5,868 nt of DNA from Verrucomicrobia subdivision 3 bacterium UBA693 (GTDB taxonomy: Bacteria > Verrucomicrobiota > Verrucomicrobiia > Limisphaerales > UBA8199): the NCBI GenBank assembly GCA_002298785.1, contig DBMR01000093.1, positions 1 to 5,868 of the forward strand, in the 5' to 3' direction. This document shows positions 1 through 5,731 of the stretch, piece by piece. Numbering within the stretch: position 1 is the first letter of the stretch; every line of letters begins with the position of its first letter. The notes under the pieces are model-generated. The model saw only the letters and a program-made list of their open reading frames with translations. It was not told the DNA's origin and searched no databases. Position numbers and translations under genes: made by a program.

Positions 1-22
1 CGACGTGGAAGTCGTCCCTACC
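1..22. repeat. Palindromic dispersed repeat, cut by the left window edge
   Basis: Positions 2-22 are the exact reverse complement of positions 5848-5868. The visible part contains CGAC-GTGGAA-GTCG. Combining the two ends predicts a complete palindrome with arms GGTAGGGACGAC and GTCGTCCCTACC around a six-base GTGGAA loop. This is a REP-like extragenic hairpin, and its presence at both ends suggests the contig was broken at a high-copy repeat. The two copies are inverted relative to each other. Joining the window ends would not rebuild the palindrome, so this is not a closed circle. Confidence 0.8.
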
Positions 23-42
23 TGCACAGAAAGGAGCCGCCA

Positions 43-207
43 ATGAAACCGGTCATCCGTTACCAAAGCAAGTTGCTCTGGAGAAAGAGCTACAAGACAA
101 AACGTGTACTCCGAATCCGACCGGCGACGAAGTTCATCTTCAGTTTTCGTCCGGTGGGCTTCGGCCAGAAACCAAAATTGGAAACATATGAATACGCAAC
201 CGATTGA
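43..207 (+). CDS. Small basic protein, unknown function (54 aa)
   Basis: An ATG preceded by a textbook ribosome binding site (AAGGAG at 31-36, six bases before the start) opens a 54-codon frame ending at TGA 205-207. The product begins MKPVIRYQSKLLWRKSYKTK. It is rich in Lys, Arg and aromatic residues in its first 45 positions, then ends with a short acidic tail, LETYEYATD. No signal peptide or known motif is visible. Its last 20 bases overlap the start of the next gene in another frame, which suggests one transcript and translational coupling. The strong ribosome site and the overlap are the reasons to call it real despite its size. The basic charge could suit nucleic-acid binding, but that is inference. 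Its upstream region lies outside the window. Confidence 0.6.
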   Translation: MKPVIRYQSKLLWRKSYKTKRVLRIRPATKFIFSFRPVGFGQKPKLETYEYATD

Positions 208-1018
208 ATCCGGGTTTGCCCAGATGGGCGCTCGGGTCAAAGTGCGTGAGATACCTTCCCGCTGGACCCAGGGAGATCACTCGTGGATCAATCCACAGGA
301 TTATTCCCTCGATATCCGGCGTGACGGCAAAGGCGAGTTCTTTGAACTCCGCGTTCCCACGCACCTGAGCGAGACGCTCGATATCACCGTCATGCAGAGC
401 GAGCCCAAGCAGCGGCACTTGCTGCTGTTCGTTCGCAAGCCGGGTGACAAACCGCAGTTGGACCGTTTCCTCTGCGGTCACGATGAGCGCGAATGGTTCG
501 TTGCCGCCGTGCCCGGCGGCGCATCTTCGGTCCGTCAGGCCATGGATGCGCTGCAGCCGGCGCCTGTGCGTCAGGCATTGGCCAGTCACAAGGTCTCCAC
601 CAACAAACGGTATAGCCGGAAGAACCGGGCCTTTCGCCTTCAAGGCGAGTGGTTCTTCGTTCCGGAGCCGACCATGGTGGTCGATCCGAAGCTGGTGCTG
701 CGCAATGAGCCGCTTCGCCGTGGGGCTGGAAAGCCTCACCTGGTCGAGCAGTTGTTCCGAACTGGAGGAGAAACCGTTTATGTGTCCTCAAAGCACCCGA
801 ACGGTCTCTTGCCAGCGGAATACAAGCGCTTGCTCAAGTCCGACCCGAATGCTGCGCGTTGGGGCTGGCGCATGATGCGCCGTGACATGGGTGTTTATGC
901 CCGTGGCGCGGTGAGCCATGCCGACCACGCCACCATCACGTTGCCGTTCTGGCACCGTGTCATGATGAACACGGAAACCCAGAGCCGCACGATGGCCAAT
1001 GTGGCATTCCTGGACTAA
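188..1018 (+). CDS. Conserved-looking protein of unknown function (276 aa)
   Basis: I place the start at ATG 188 (MNTQPIESGFAQMGARVKVR), not at the in-frame ATG 104. The 28 extra residues from 104 are low-complexity Arg/Ser and overlap the frame of the small upstream gene. A weak TGGAAA precedes ATG 188, and coupling to the upstream gene may help initiation. The protein is soluble, with no signal peptide or membrane segment. Recognisable islands include SLDIRRDGKGEFFELR, HLLLFVRK, FLCGHDEREWFVAAVP, QGEWFFVP, LVLRNEPLRRGAGKPHL, RTGGETVYV and HADHATITLPFWHRVMMNTE. The density of Trp, His, Asp and Gly in these blocks is typical of a conserved fold. From memory I associate this architecture with uncharacterised bacterial proteins and cannot name a family. 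An intrinsic terminator follows directly. Its proximity to Y RNAs invites a Ro60-pathway guess, but nothing in the sequence demonstrates it. Confidence 0.85.
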   Translation: MNTQPIESGFAQMGARVKVREIPSRWTQGDHSWINPQDYSLDIRRDGKGEFFELRVPTHLSETLDITVMQSEPKQRHLLLFVRKPGDKPQLDRFLCGHDEREWFVAAVPGGASSVRQAMDALQPAPVRQALASHKVSTNKRYSRKNRAFRLQGEWFFVPEPTMVVDPKLVLRNEPLRRGAGKPHLVEQLFRTGGETVYVSSKHPNGLLPAEYKRLLKSDPNAARWGWRMMRRDMGVYARGAVSHADHATITLPFWHRVMMNTETQSRTMANVAFLD

Positions 1019-1031
1019 TCAAAAACAAAAC

Positions 1032-1073
1032 CTCGAGCGGCGTTGCCAAGGTGCGCCGCTCGAGCCGATTTTT
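1032..1073 (+). terminator. Intrinsic terminator of the 43-1018 operon
   Basis: A perfect 11-bp stem pairs CTCGAGCGGCG (1032-1042) with CGCCGCTCGAG (1054-1064) around an 11-base loop, followed by a T run at 1069-1073. It starts 13 bases after the stop codon of the 276-residue gene. The A-rich stretch at 1021-1030 gives some U-run character on the opposite strand, but the + strand reading fits the upstream genes best. Confidence 0.88.
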
Positions 1074-1122
1074 CGTCCTGTAGCTCAGAAGGTGCTAGCG
1101 CCTTGCCGCCATACTCGCCTGA

Positions 1123-1251
1123 GACCTGGCCACGCACCTCAAAAGCCTGCAGGACTACCCTCCTCGCCAGGGCGCGGACTCCCTCAGCATGAAGAAGGCC
1201 ATCGAAGAGGCGATGAGGAAAATGGAAAGCCCGAATTCCGCCGGCAACTAG
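1123..1251 (+). pseudogene. C-terminal remnant of a protein gene
   Basis: An open stretch without a usable start runs from just after an in-frame TGA (1120-1122) to TAG 1249-1251. It encodes 42 residues beginning DLATHLKSLQDYPPRQ and continuing through a charged amphipathic helix (MKKAIEEAMRKMESP). The composition is that of a real protein tail, and the YPPRQ followed by a helix is reminiscent of the C-termini of some sulfatases, although 42 residues cannot establish that. The rest of the gene is absent upstream, where the terminator and a short D-arm-like sequence (1080-1110) lie instead. It is probably a leftover of a deletion or insertion. The remaining bases up to 1345 show no gene that I can support. 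Confidence 0.35.
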
Positions 1252-1345
1252 GCTCTACATCGGCTACCGCTTCGGCGAATTTGTTTGAAATCGTGGTCCT
1301 CAACTTCGCAGGCCGCCTGTTTCCGGGCGCGCCAATAAATCACGG

Positions 1346-1451
1346 CGGACAAGAGGCGCGATGGGAGTTCAGCCATATGGCGGCTGGGGCGGGATTTGAA
1401 CCCGTTGGTCCGTGAGGACTGTAGCCGACAAACCAAACTCAACGGCCCGTC
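1346..1451 (-). ncRNA. Y RNA-like element A (YrlA-type), diverged copy
   Basis: Read on the - strand, it opens with GACGGGCCG (from 1451 down), then GAGTTTGGTTTGTCGGC, a hairpin GTCC-TCAC-GGAC like a class II variable arm, and a T arm (ACGGG-TTCAAAT-CCCGC, one A/C mismatch). Next come the 3' acceptor strand CAGCC, the loop GCCATAT, and the 5' acceptor strand GGCTG, and the element ends with CTTGTCCG. The outer stem pairs CGGGC with GTCCG, using one G-U pair. Compared with element B (2935-3042) it has the usual GGGTTATCGG changed to GGTTTGTCGG and has lost several bases after the 5' acceptor strand, which shortens the inner stem to AGTT/AACT. These losses suggest a decaying or relaxed copy. 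It lacks a D arm. Its outer stem abuts the MITE-like element at 1450. Confidence 0.62.
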
Positions 1452-1550
1452 AGAAACAGTGCAGAGTTTAGAGTTCAGAGTGCAGAATGAGCGCCAGGGT
1501 CCCGACGGCTAACTCCTCACTTTGCACTCTACACTCTGCACTGCTTTTGA
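1450..1550. mobile_element. MITE-like hairpin element M1 (101 bp)
   Basis: The two ends are imperfect inverted repeats of about 33 bases. The left end starts TCAGAAACAGTGCAGAG, and the right end, read on the other strand, starts TCAAAAGCAGTGCAGAG; both continue with similar TAGAGT..AGTG sequence. The roughly 35-base centre carries no gene. No target duplication is obvious. The same terminal sequence borders the element at 5631-5713, and a half copy lies at 5446-5481, so this is a repeat family within the window. It is non-autonomous: no transposase is present. It sits exactly between Y RNA-like element A and the broken sensor gene, and its bases supply the last codons of that gene's reading frame. 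Confidence 0.65.
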
Positions 1551-2712
1551 TACGGGGCTTCGCAAGCGGGACTCGAACCCGCGACCCCGAACTTTCGCCC
1601 GGCGGCTCTCTCAGCTTGCGCGCAGTGATGTCCACGGTGACCCCCATGAGGCGTTGGAAATCCCCAATCCCGTTGCGACGCGCACGGCCACGCGAGGCGA
1701 ACCAGCGAATTTCGCCATGGTTAAGCACGGCCCGGTATTCCGCATTAAGTTCCTGCCCTGTATGCAGGGCCTGCTGGATGTTCTCCCGCGAGCGCTGCCG
1801 ATCGTCGCAGTGGACCACCGCCAGGAAAGCGTCAAGACCAACCTCTGCCCCGGCTGGAAAGCCGAACAATTCCAATGTTTTCGGAGTGCTCCAGATCAGC
1901 CCCGCTGCTGCGTCCAGACTCCAGAGTCCCGCGCCCGCTCCTTCCGCGGCAAGATTCAGCAGCTCCTCGCTGGTACGCAATTCGATTTCTTTGGTCTGCA
2001 GCTCTCTGGTCAGCCGTGCCGCACGCAGGAGTTCGGAGCCCAACTCGAAACCCATCATCGCAATGAAGCTTAGGAAGAAGGGGCTGGCCATGACAGGCAC
2101 TCGAATGATCCCCCAAAAGCCGAGGACGGCCTGGCTGCTGGCCAGAGCCACGAAGAACGCCAGCCCGCCACCTACCGTCAAAGCACTCCGCCGGTTCCCC
2201 TTGCGCCAGGCTGTCCGGGTTGAGTCCAACACGTAAACCAGGAGCAGCAACAGGCTGAACTGCGCCAGCAGCATCCATGGATTGGGTACGCCGACCGCCA
2301 CGGCAATTTCTTCCCCAAGAAACCGCATTTTGTGAAGCGAGGTGATCTCGCGAAAGTTGACGTTCAACGCTCCCCAAAAATTAGGCATCAACGAAACTGT
2401 TCGTGCCACAGCCGCGAGCCAGGCCAGCCACAGCCTGCCTCCGAGCTGGATCTGGACGAAACCTACCATCGACACAAAAGCGATCCAGACAGGGACGTGG
2501 TACCACCGCAATACCACCGCGTATGCCGCTGGTGTATCCGCCCGCAGCATCATCAGTTCACAGGCGGCCATTGCCGAGGTGCCCGCCGCCATGAGTGAGA
2601 AAAAAAGGCTGCCCAACGAATCGCGCTGTCGGGTCCAGAAGAATCCGTGAACGAGCGCCAGCATGGCACTCGCTGTCCCGACCACGGTCCAAATAATGGT
2701 CACCCAATGCAT
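1468..2712 (-). pseudogene. Truncated membrane-bound PAS sensor (histidine kinase type), kinase domains lost
   Basis: The frame encodes 414 residues. Residues 1-230 hold about seven hydrophobic segments with short loops, an integral membrane sensor module. A short coiled coil follows (LTRELQTKEIELRTSEELL), then a PAS domain at about 250-366 with a recognisable core (AGLWSLD, VHCDDR, YRAVLNHGEIRWFASRGRA, LMGVTVDITARK). In such proteins the PAS end is normally followed by HisKA and ATPase domains. Here coding similarity stops at K366 (about position 1615). The last 48 residues are translations of the orphan T arm and of the MITE-like repeat, ending in the repeat-derived LALILHSEL. The signal-transmitting part is therefore gone, and the gene is best read as 3'-truncated by rearrangement. 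A functional sensor fragment cannot be excluded. No clear ribosome site precedes ATG 2712. Confidence 0.75.
1551..1614 (-). other. Orphan tRNA T-arm-like sequence
   Basis: On the - strand a perfect T arm, GCGGG-TTCGAGT-CCCGC, is followed by TTGCGAAGCCCCG and then directly by the MITE-like end. Upstream, CGGGCGAAAGTTCGGGG loosely resembles the CGGGCCGAAG..GTGGG block of the Y RNAs, but no CTTGCCCG-type 3' strand closes it. The sequence begins just where similarity to a PAS domain stops in the sensor gene. It could be the 3' piece of a tRNA used as an integration site, or a wrecked Y RNA. No complete cloverleaf can be drawn. Confidence 0.35.
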
Positions 2713-2934
2713 GTGAAGGCTTGAACGGAGAATACACCGAAGCGGATCCGGTGTGTCGAGCGTTTAAGGACTCCCGAGCGGGGTGGCCGCGCCCTGTCAG
2801 AAGTTACGAGGCGCCCTGATCGGAATATCGGAGAGTGCTCCAGCGGCAAGCCGAGAGGGACTGTGGTGATTGAGCCCTCGGATTAGGACCTATCCTCTAT
2901 CCGCGAAACAATTCCCATCGGGAGTGCCAATTTA

Positions 2935-3042
2935 GACGGGCCGTTGAGTTTGGGTTATCGGCTACAGTCCTCACGGACCAGCGGGTTCGAATCCCGCCCC
3001 AGCCGCCATATGGCTGGGTTCCCAACTCCCTTCTTGCCCGTC
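2935..3042 (+). ncRNA. Y RNA-like element B (YrlA-type) with CCA-containing acceptor loop
   Basis: The outer stem GACGGGC (2935-2941) pairs perfectly with GCCCGTC (3036-3042), preceded by CTT as in Y RNAs. After CCG comes GGGTTATCGG (2952-2961), matching the GUUAUC block of the Ro60-binding stem. An inner stem AGTT(T)GGG (2947-2954) pairs with CCCAACT (3021-3027), with one bulged T. Inside are a variable-arm hairpin GTCC-TCAC-GGAC (2967-2978), a perfect T arm GCGGG-TTCGAAT-CCCGC (2981-2997), and a perfect 7-bp acceptor stem CCCAGCC (2998-3004)/GGCTGGG (3012-3018). The last is closed by GCCATAT, so a discriminator G plus CCA is encoded and only TAT separates it from the 5' acceptor strand. D and anticodon arms are absent. 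The family assignment rests on established Y RNA features recalled from memory; the pairings are directly visible. The 222 bases upstream (2713-2934) hold no gene I can see. Confidence 0.78.
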
Positions 3043-3145
3043 GTAGTCTATCAGTGCGCAAGCATCGTTATGATGAAGATTGAAGAAAAGTCGCTGCCTT
3101 TGTCCTTGCCCTGGCTGCGGAGAAACCCTACACAAATTCAAGATC

Positions 3146-4027
3146 ATGAATCCGATCAAACCCGAAGGTGACATTGGGGTCACAAAGGAGTATTTGTCGT
3201 TGCCGCTCTTTGAGGAAGGTTCGGCTAATCTGGCTCCAGAAGACGATTTCACGGGTTTGATGTTGCGATGGGACGCGCTGCCAAACCATTTAGTGCGGAT
3301 CATCGGATATGCGGATGTCGAGCGGGAGGACGAGCAGTTAGCAAGGGCGAGAGCCGAGGTTGTCCATGGGTTTTTGTTGCGGCGAGGCATTGCCCCAGAG
3401 CGGTTTGATGCGGTGAGCTGGAGAGCGCACGGCCCACCACACCAGGAAGAACATCGCTCCCAGTATCGCAGGGCGTCTGTCCTCGCTTACAACTCCAAGC
3501 TCGGCCCGGATGAGTGGCGGCATTACTTTGGACAACTTCACCACGTCCAAGACGCCATTAAATTGGGGTGTTCGGAGGATGAGGTCTACAATCTGATCCT
3601 GCGGGTGCTTTCCCGTCGGATGCTCCCGATGAAGCAACGGTCGGAAATCACTTTGGAGGACGGAGATTCGGTCCTGCAATGCGGGGTTGATCACCCGTTC
3701 GATATTCAGAAAGGTGCGCTGCTATGCGCCCTCTTTTCCAGGGAGAGGACCCTGAAGGACCTCTGGCTGCAGGAGGATACGCTTGGAATCCTTCCGCTTA
3801 AACGCGGGGTTTATGACGGGAGGTTGGGTAGCATTAGCGCTGGAATCATGGTTGAGGAGCTGTATGGGCTATTAGGAGAACGGGCTCCGCGGAGCTACGC
3901 GCGCGACGAGCAAGGCAGGCGGGTTCTCGATTTCCGTTACAGGGGCTTTGGCCGCGATTCCTGGACGTATACCTTGGACGCAGGCAGCGGTGCCGTCATC
4001 CGTATAAGTTTAACGACTATCACCTGA
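3146..4027 (+). CDS. OmpA-like-domain protein with unknown C-terminal region (about 293 aa)
   Basis: Residues of about 15-105 fit an OmpA/MotB-type peptidoglycan-binding fold: LVRIIGYAD, then EQLARARAEVVHGFLLRRGI (equivalent to the NxxLSxRRAxxV helix), and a final RRASVLA strand. No signal peptide or lipobox is visible, unusual for this fold, so it may be cytoplasmic, or the true N-terminus may be elsewhere. A helical middle (about 110-180) leads to a C-terminal part with GVYDGRLGSISAGIMVEELYGLLGE and YRGFGRDSWTYTLDAGSGAVIRISL. That is a pattern seen in small beta-rich domains of the BamE or immunity-protein style, a weak resemblance. The start is uncertain. ATG 3146 lacks a ribosome site, and a TTG at 3080 in frame would add 22 Cys-rich residues. 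I prefer 3146 because the bases just after the Y RNA (to about 3065) are shared with element A and so are repeat sequence. It is first in a three-gene operon. Confidence 0.72.
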   Translation: MNPIKPEGDIGVTKEYLSLPLFEEGSANLAPEDDFTGLMLRWDALPNHLVRIIGYADVEREDEQLARARAEVVHGFLLRRGIAPERFDAVSWRAHGPPHQEEHRSQYRRASVLAYNSKLGPDEWRHYFGQLHHVQDAIKLGCSEDEVYNLILRVLSRRMLPMKQRSEITLEDGDSVLQCGVDHPFDIQKGALLCALFSRERTLKDLWLQEDTLGILPLKRGVYDGRLGSISAGIMVEELYGLLGERAPRSYARDEQGRRVLDFRYRGFGRDSWTYTLDAGSGAVIRISLTTIT

Positions 4028-4051
4028 ACTATGGCTCCTGAGGGAGAACCT

Positions 4052-4543
4052 ATGAATCGAATTGCTGCTGTCATGCGCAAGAGCTTCTACGCGGCGGATG
4101 AACACCTTGATATCGCCGTCGATGGTGTGCCCTTAAGCGAAGCGCTCATCGGAGTATTCCGTGAGGATGACATTCGCGGCTTCATACCATGCTTGTTGCC
4201 GTGTCACGAAGGGCCAGATGCCGTCAGGGAACTCGAGATTAGCATTGAGAGATTCCTGCCGCTGCCAGGAACGATAACCAATGCCCCCATTCTGATGTGC
4301 CCGGATGATGTCGACTTTTGGTGTACAATCGTGATCGCGGAGGTCCAACACGCCTATGATCACATTCGTTGGAACCGGGTTGGCTTCAACCAATGCGGCG
4401 GGCGCAAGCTGCCCGAAGGCGTTGGCAACCCCACCGAATGGATGGGCGGTTTTGGTGGTTGGAGTTTTGACCTTTCTGAATATCAGGCGGTGCTGGAGGC
4501 TTTCCGGCTGCTGTCAACTGAGGATATCGACTCGAACTTATGA
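4052..4543 (+). CDS. Protein of unknown function, immunity-protein-like (163 aa)
   Basis: The start is ATG 4052, preceded by GAGGGAG (4040-4046) at five bases; the ATG at 4031 has no such site. It begins MNRIAAVMRKSFYAADEHLD. The conserved-looking core is ILMCPDDVDFWCTIVIAEV followed by HIRWNRVGF, two strands with paired Cys and an acidic CPDD turn. The C-terminus has a Gly/Trp-rich MGGFGGWSFDLSEYQ stretch. Size, acidity and this core recall small immunity-type proteins of toxin clusters, but I cannot name a family, and it may simply be a conserved hypothetical. It starts 24 bases after the OmpA-like gene and ends inside the start of the next gene (ATGA overlap), so it is translated as part of an operon. 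Confidence 0.8.
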   Translation: MNRIAAVMRKSFYAADEHLDIAVDGVPLSEALIGVFREDDIRGFIPCLLPCHEGPDAVRELEISIERFLPLPGTITNAPILMCPDDVDFWCTIVIAEVQHAYDHIRWNRVGFNQCGGRKLPEGVGNPTEWMGGFGGWSFDLSEYQAVLEAFRLLSTEDIDSNL

Positions 4544-5292
4544 CAGTTCGACCCTTTGAGACAATTCTGGCAGAGGCAACTCGGCGCTACCCGGACCGGG
4601 CAGGCGTAGCCCTAATTGAGGGGCTGGCCCCCTTGGCCCGCATTGCCTTGACTGCGCGAGTGGCGCGCAGGGTGCTTCGTTTGCTCCCACTCCAGGTTGA
4701 TACCGCCCGGAGAACGGTTGAGAATGCCGTTCGTGCCGCAGAAAAGGCTGCCAGTGGAGACAGCTTGACTGAAGAGGAAGATCTTGCGGCTCGCGACGAG
4801 AGTGTCTGCCAGGCATGCGACCTCGAAGCAGGCAGAAGCGGCCCAGGAACGGCAGCCGTTCGCCGAGTGGCGATTAGAGCAGCTCGCTGTGTCTACGGCC
4901 TGGAGATTGCCTTTGGAGAAAACGCTTTTTTGGCCGGATTCGATTTGCACGGAGCCGTCGAATCCTTCTGCCGATTTCATGGGACCGATATGGGTCACGC
5001 CATCGGGACCGAAATGGCCGCCATGGAAGCCGATCTCAGGACACTGGTGGGGTTTGCCGAAAAGTCTCAGGAACCTTGGCTGGATCCGAACCTGGACCGA
5101 ATTGCCTCCAGACAAAACGACCGCGGTTGGGCTGGAATGCTAAAAGCACATAGAATAGCGTTTACTCAAAAGGAGCATAATGGCCCGAGGTGGCAGAAGA
5201 TCCACGAGGCGATAAGGCATGCTGGAGGTTGCTTTTATCCGCCGGACCTCTTCGGGCCCATAGGGACTCCAACCGGTGCTTCATCCCCGTAG
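4540..5292 (+). CDS. Helical protein of unknown function (250 aa), translationally coupled
   Basis: Its ATG (4540-4542) shares bases with the stop codon of the gene before it (ATGA), the signature of translational coupling. It begins MTVRPFETILAEATRRYPDR. The N-terminal half (to about 80) is a bundle of Ala/Arg-rich helices (LAPLARIALTARVARRVLRLL), and the middle contains a second block with VRRVAIRAARCVYGLEIAF. The C-terminal region carries RWQKIHEAIRHAGGCFYPPDLFGPIG, whose YPPDLFG ending looks like a conserved family tail. There is no signal peptide, membrane span or catalytic motif. Together with the preceding 163-residue protein it resembles paired hypothetical or immunity genes that follow an effector. 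That reading is inference. The stop is 31 bases before the first RNA of the Y RNA array. Confidence 0.8.
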   Translation: MTVRPFETILAEATRRYPDRAGVALIEGLAPLARIALTARVARRVLRLLPLQVDTARRTVENAVRAAEKAASGDSLTEEEDLAARDESVCQACDLEAGRSGPGTAAVRRVAIRAARCVYGLEIAFGENAFLAGFDLHGAVESFCRFHGTDMGHAIGTEMAAMEADLRTLVGFAEKSQEPWLDPNLDRIASRQNDRGWAGMLKAHRIAFTQKEHNGPRWQKIHEAIRHAGGCFYPPDLFGPIGTPTGASSP

Positions 5293-5323
5293 TCAGGGCC
5301 TGGATGGGTATTCAAGATTTCGA

Positions 5324-5441
5324 CGGGTCGCAGGATTGGGTTATCGGACACTGTAGGTTGGCGGTTCATATCCGTCCTCGCGTTTCGGCGCGAGTAGCTC
5401 AATTGCAGAGCGACAGTGCTACCCAGATCGCTCCTTGCCCG
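5324..5441 (+). ncRNA. Y RNA-like element 1 with a complete permuted tRNA-like module
   Basis: The outer stem CGGGT (5324-5328) pairs with GCCCG (5437-5441), with CTCCTT just before the 3' strand. GGGTTATCGG (5338-5347) gives the GUUAUC block, and its GGGT can pair with ACCC (5420-5424 region). The tRNA parts follow in rotated order. An anticodon-stem-like strand CACTGT (5349-5354) pairs with ACAGTG (5413-5418). The T arm is GGCGG-TTCATAT-CCGTC (5360-5376). The acceptor 3' strand CTCGCGT (5377-5383) runs through a four-base TTCG loop into the 5' strand GCGCGAG (5388-5394). The D arm is GCTC-AATTGCA-GAGC (5397-5411). All four helices of a cloverleaf are present, but the acceptor is sealed by a tetraloop, so it cannot be charged. 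The T loop has T where tRNAs have the invariant A58. A TTTT at 5444-5447 may aid transcript release. It matches the reported bacterial Y RNA design. Confidence 0.82.
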
Positions 5442-5445
5442 CATT

Positions 5446-5481
5446 TTAATTCTGCACTCTGCATTTTGCATTCTTCATTTA
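5446..5481. repeat. Half copy of the MITE-like repeat (M2)
   Basis: The sequence TTCTGCACTCTGCATTTTGC and what follows is the inverted form of the GCAGAGTGCA-type arms of the elements at 1450-1550 and 5631-5713. Only one arm is present, so it is a solo end. It fills the whole spacer between Y RNA-like elements 1 and 2. With the arm at 5631 it forms an inverted pair surrounding element 2. Confidence 0.55.
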
Positions 5482-5483
5482 AG

Positions 5484-5633
5484 TGGTGGGCCGAAGTTGT
5501 GGGTTATCGCATGTTATTGGTTCAAGTCCAATGGTCGGCGTGGTGGCCGTTCGCCAGCAGCCGGCTTAGCTCAATGGTAGAGCAGCCCCCGCATCGTATG
5601 CGGGGTTAATTCCACGGCATCCCTTGCCCATCA
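5484..5633 (+). ncRNA. Y RNA-like element 2, best match to the Y RNA Ro60-binding stem
   Basis: The outer stem TGGTGGGC (5484-5491) pairs over 8 bp with GCCCATCA (5626-5633), again with CTT immediately before it. The sequence GGGCCGAAG followed by GTGGGTTATC (5499-5508) closely follows the GGUCCGAAG..GUGAGUUAUC of human Y1. An inner stem GTGGGTTA/TAATTCCAC (5499-5506/5607-5615) follows, with a bulge. The T arm is ATTGG-TTCAAGT-CCAAT (5516-5532), with a canonical T loop. The acceptor 3' strand GGTCGGC (5533-5539) pairs with GCCGGCT (5560-5566) through two G-U pairs, and the 20-base linker between them forms its own hairpin (TGGC/GCCA). The D arm GCTC-AATGGTA-GAGC (5569-5583) keeps the GG of tRNA D loops. 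A strong anticodon-like hairpin CCCCGCAT-CGT-ATGCGGGG (5587-5605) follows. Its 3' end overlaps the MITE-like arm by three bases. Confidence 0.85.
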
Positions 5634-5713
5634 AAAGCAGTGCAGAGTTTAGAGTGCAAAGTGAAGAATTGGACCGGGGCGGGTTCGAACTCTGCATTTT
5701 GAACTCTGCACTC
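5631..5713. mobile_element. MITE-like hairpin element M3
   Basis: The left arm TCAAAAGCAGTGCAGAG has the same terminal sequence as the right end of the element at 1450-1550. The right arm (5689-5713) is its imperfect inverse, ending near CTGCACTCATC. ATC occurs at both edges and might be a target duplication, although three bases prove little. The centre contains GGGGCGGGTTCGAAC, resembling half of a T arm, which may be a captured piece of tRNA-like sequence. The element carries no gene and separates Y RNA-like elements 2 and 3. Confidence 0.55.
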
Positions 5714-5731
5714 ATCACAGATGCAGTTTTC

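Noticed and set aside
1077..1110. TAGCTCAG..GGTGCTAGCGCC followed by CTTGCC, resembling a tRNA D arm and a Y RNA 3' block
   Set aside because: No T arm, acceptor partner or GGGTTATC block is found upstream, where the terminator lies. It may be a fragment, but nothing pairs with it.
2789..2818. Direct repeat GCGCCCTG spaced by 14 bases upstream of element B
   Set aside because: An eight-base match in a GC-rich intergenic region is too short to support an operator call.
2944..3171. Open frames crossing elements A and B (products with SSRTSGFESRPSRHMA-like text)
   Set aside because: They are translations of the T arm and acceptor of structured RNAs, with no ribosome site, and the conservation follows base pairing, not codons.
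4262..4285. GGTTATCG on the - strand inside the 163-residue gene
   Set aside because: It has no GGGCCGA block, no CTTG strand and no surrounding stems, so it is a chance match in coding sequence.
5560..5633. A normal tRNA gene, possibly Thr with anticodon CGT
   Set aside because: The acceptor 5' strand has no partner downstream and no T arm follows; both lie upstream in permuted order, inside a closed Y RNA-type stem.
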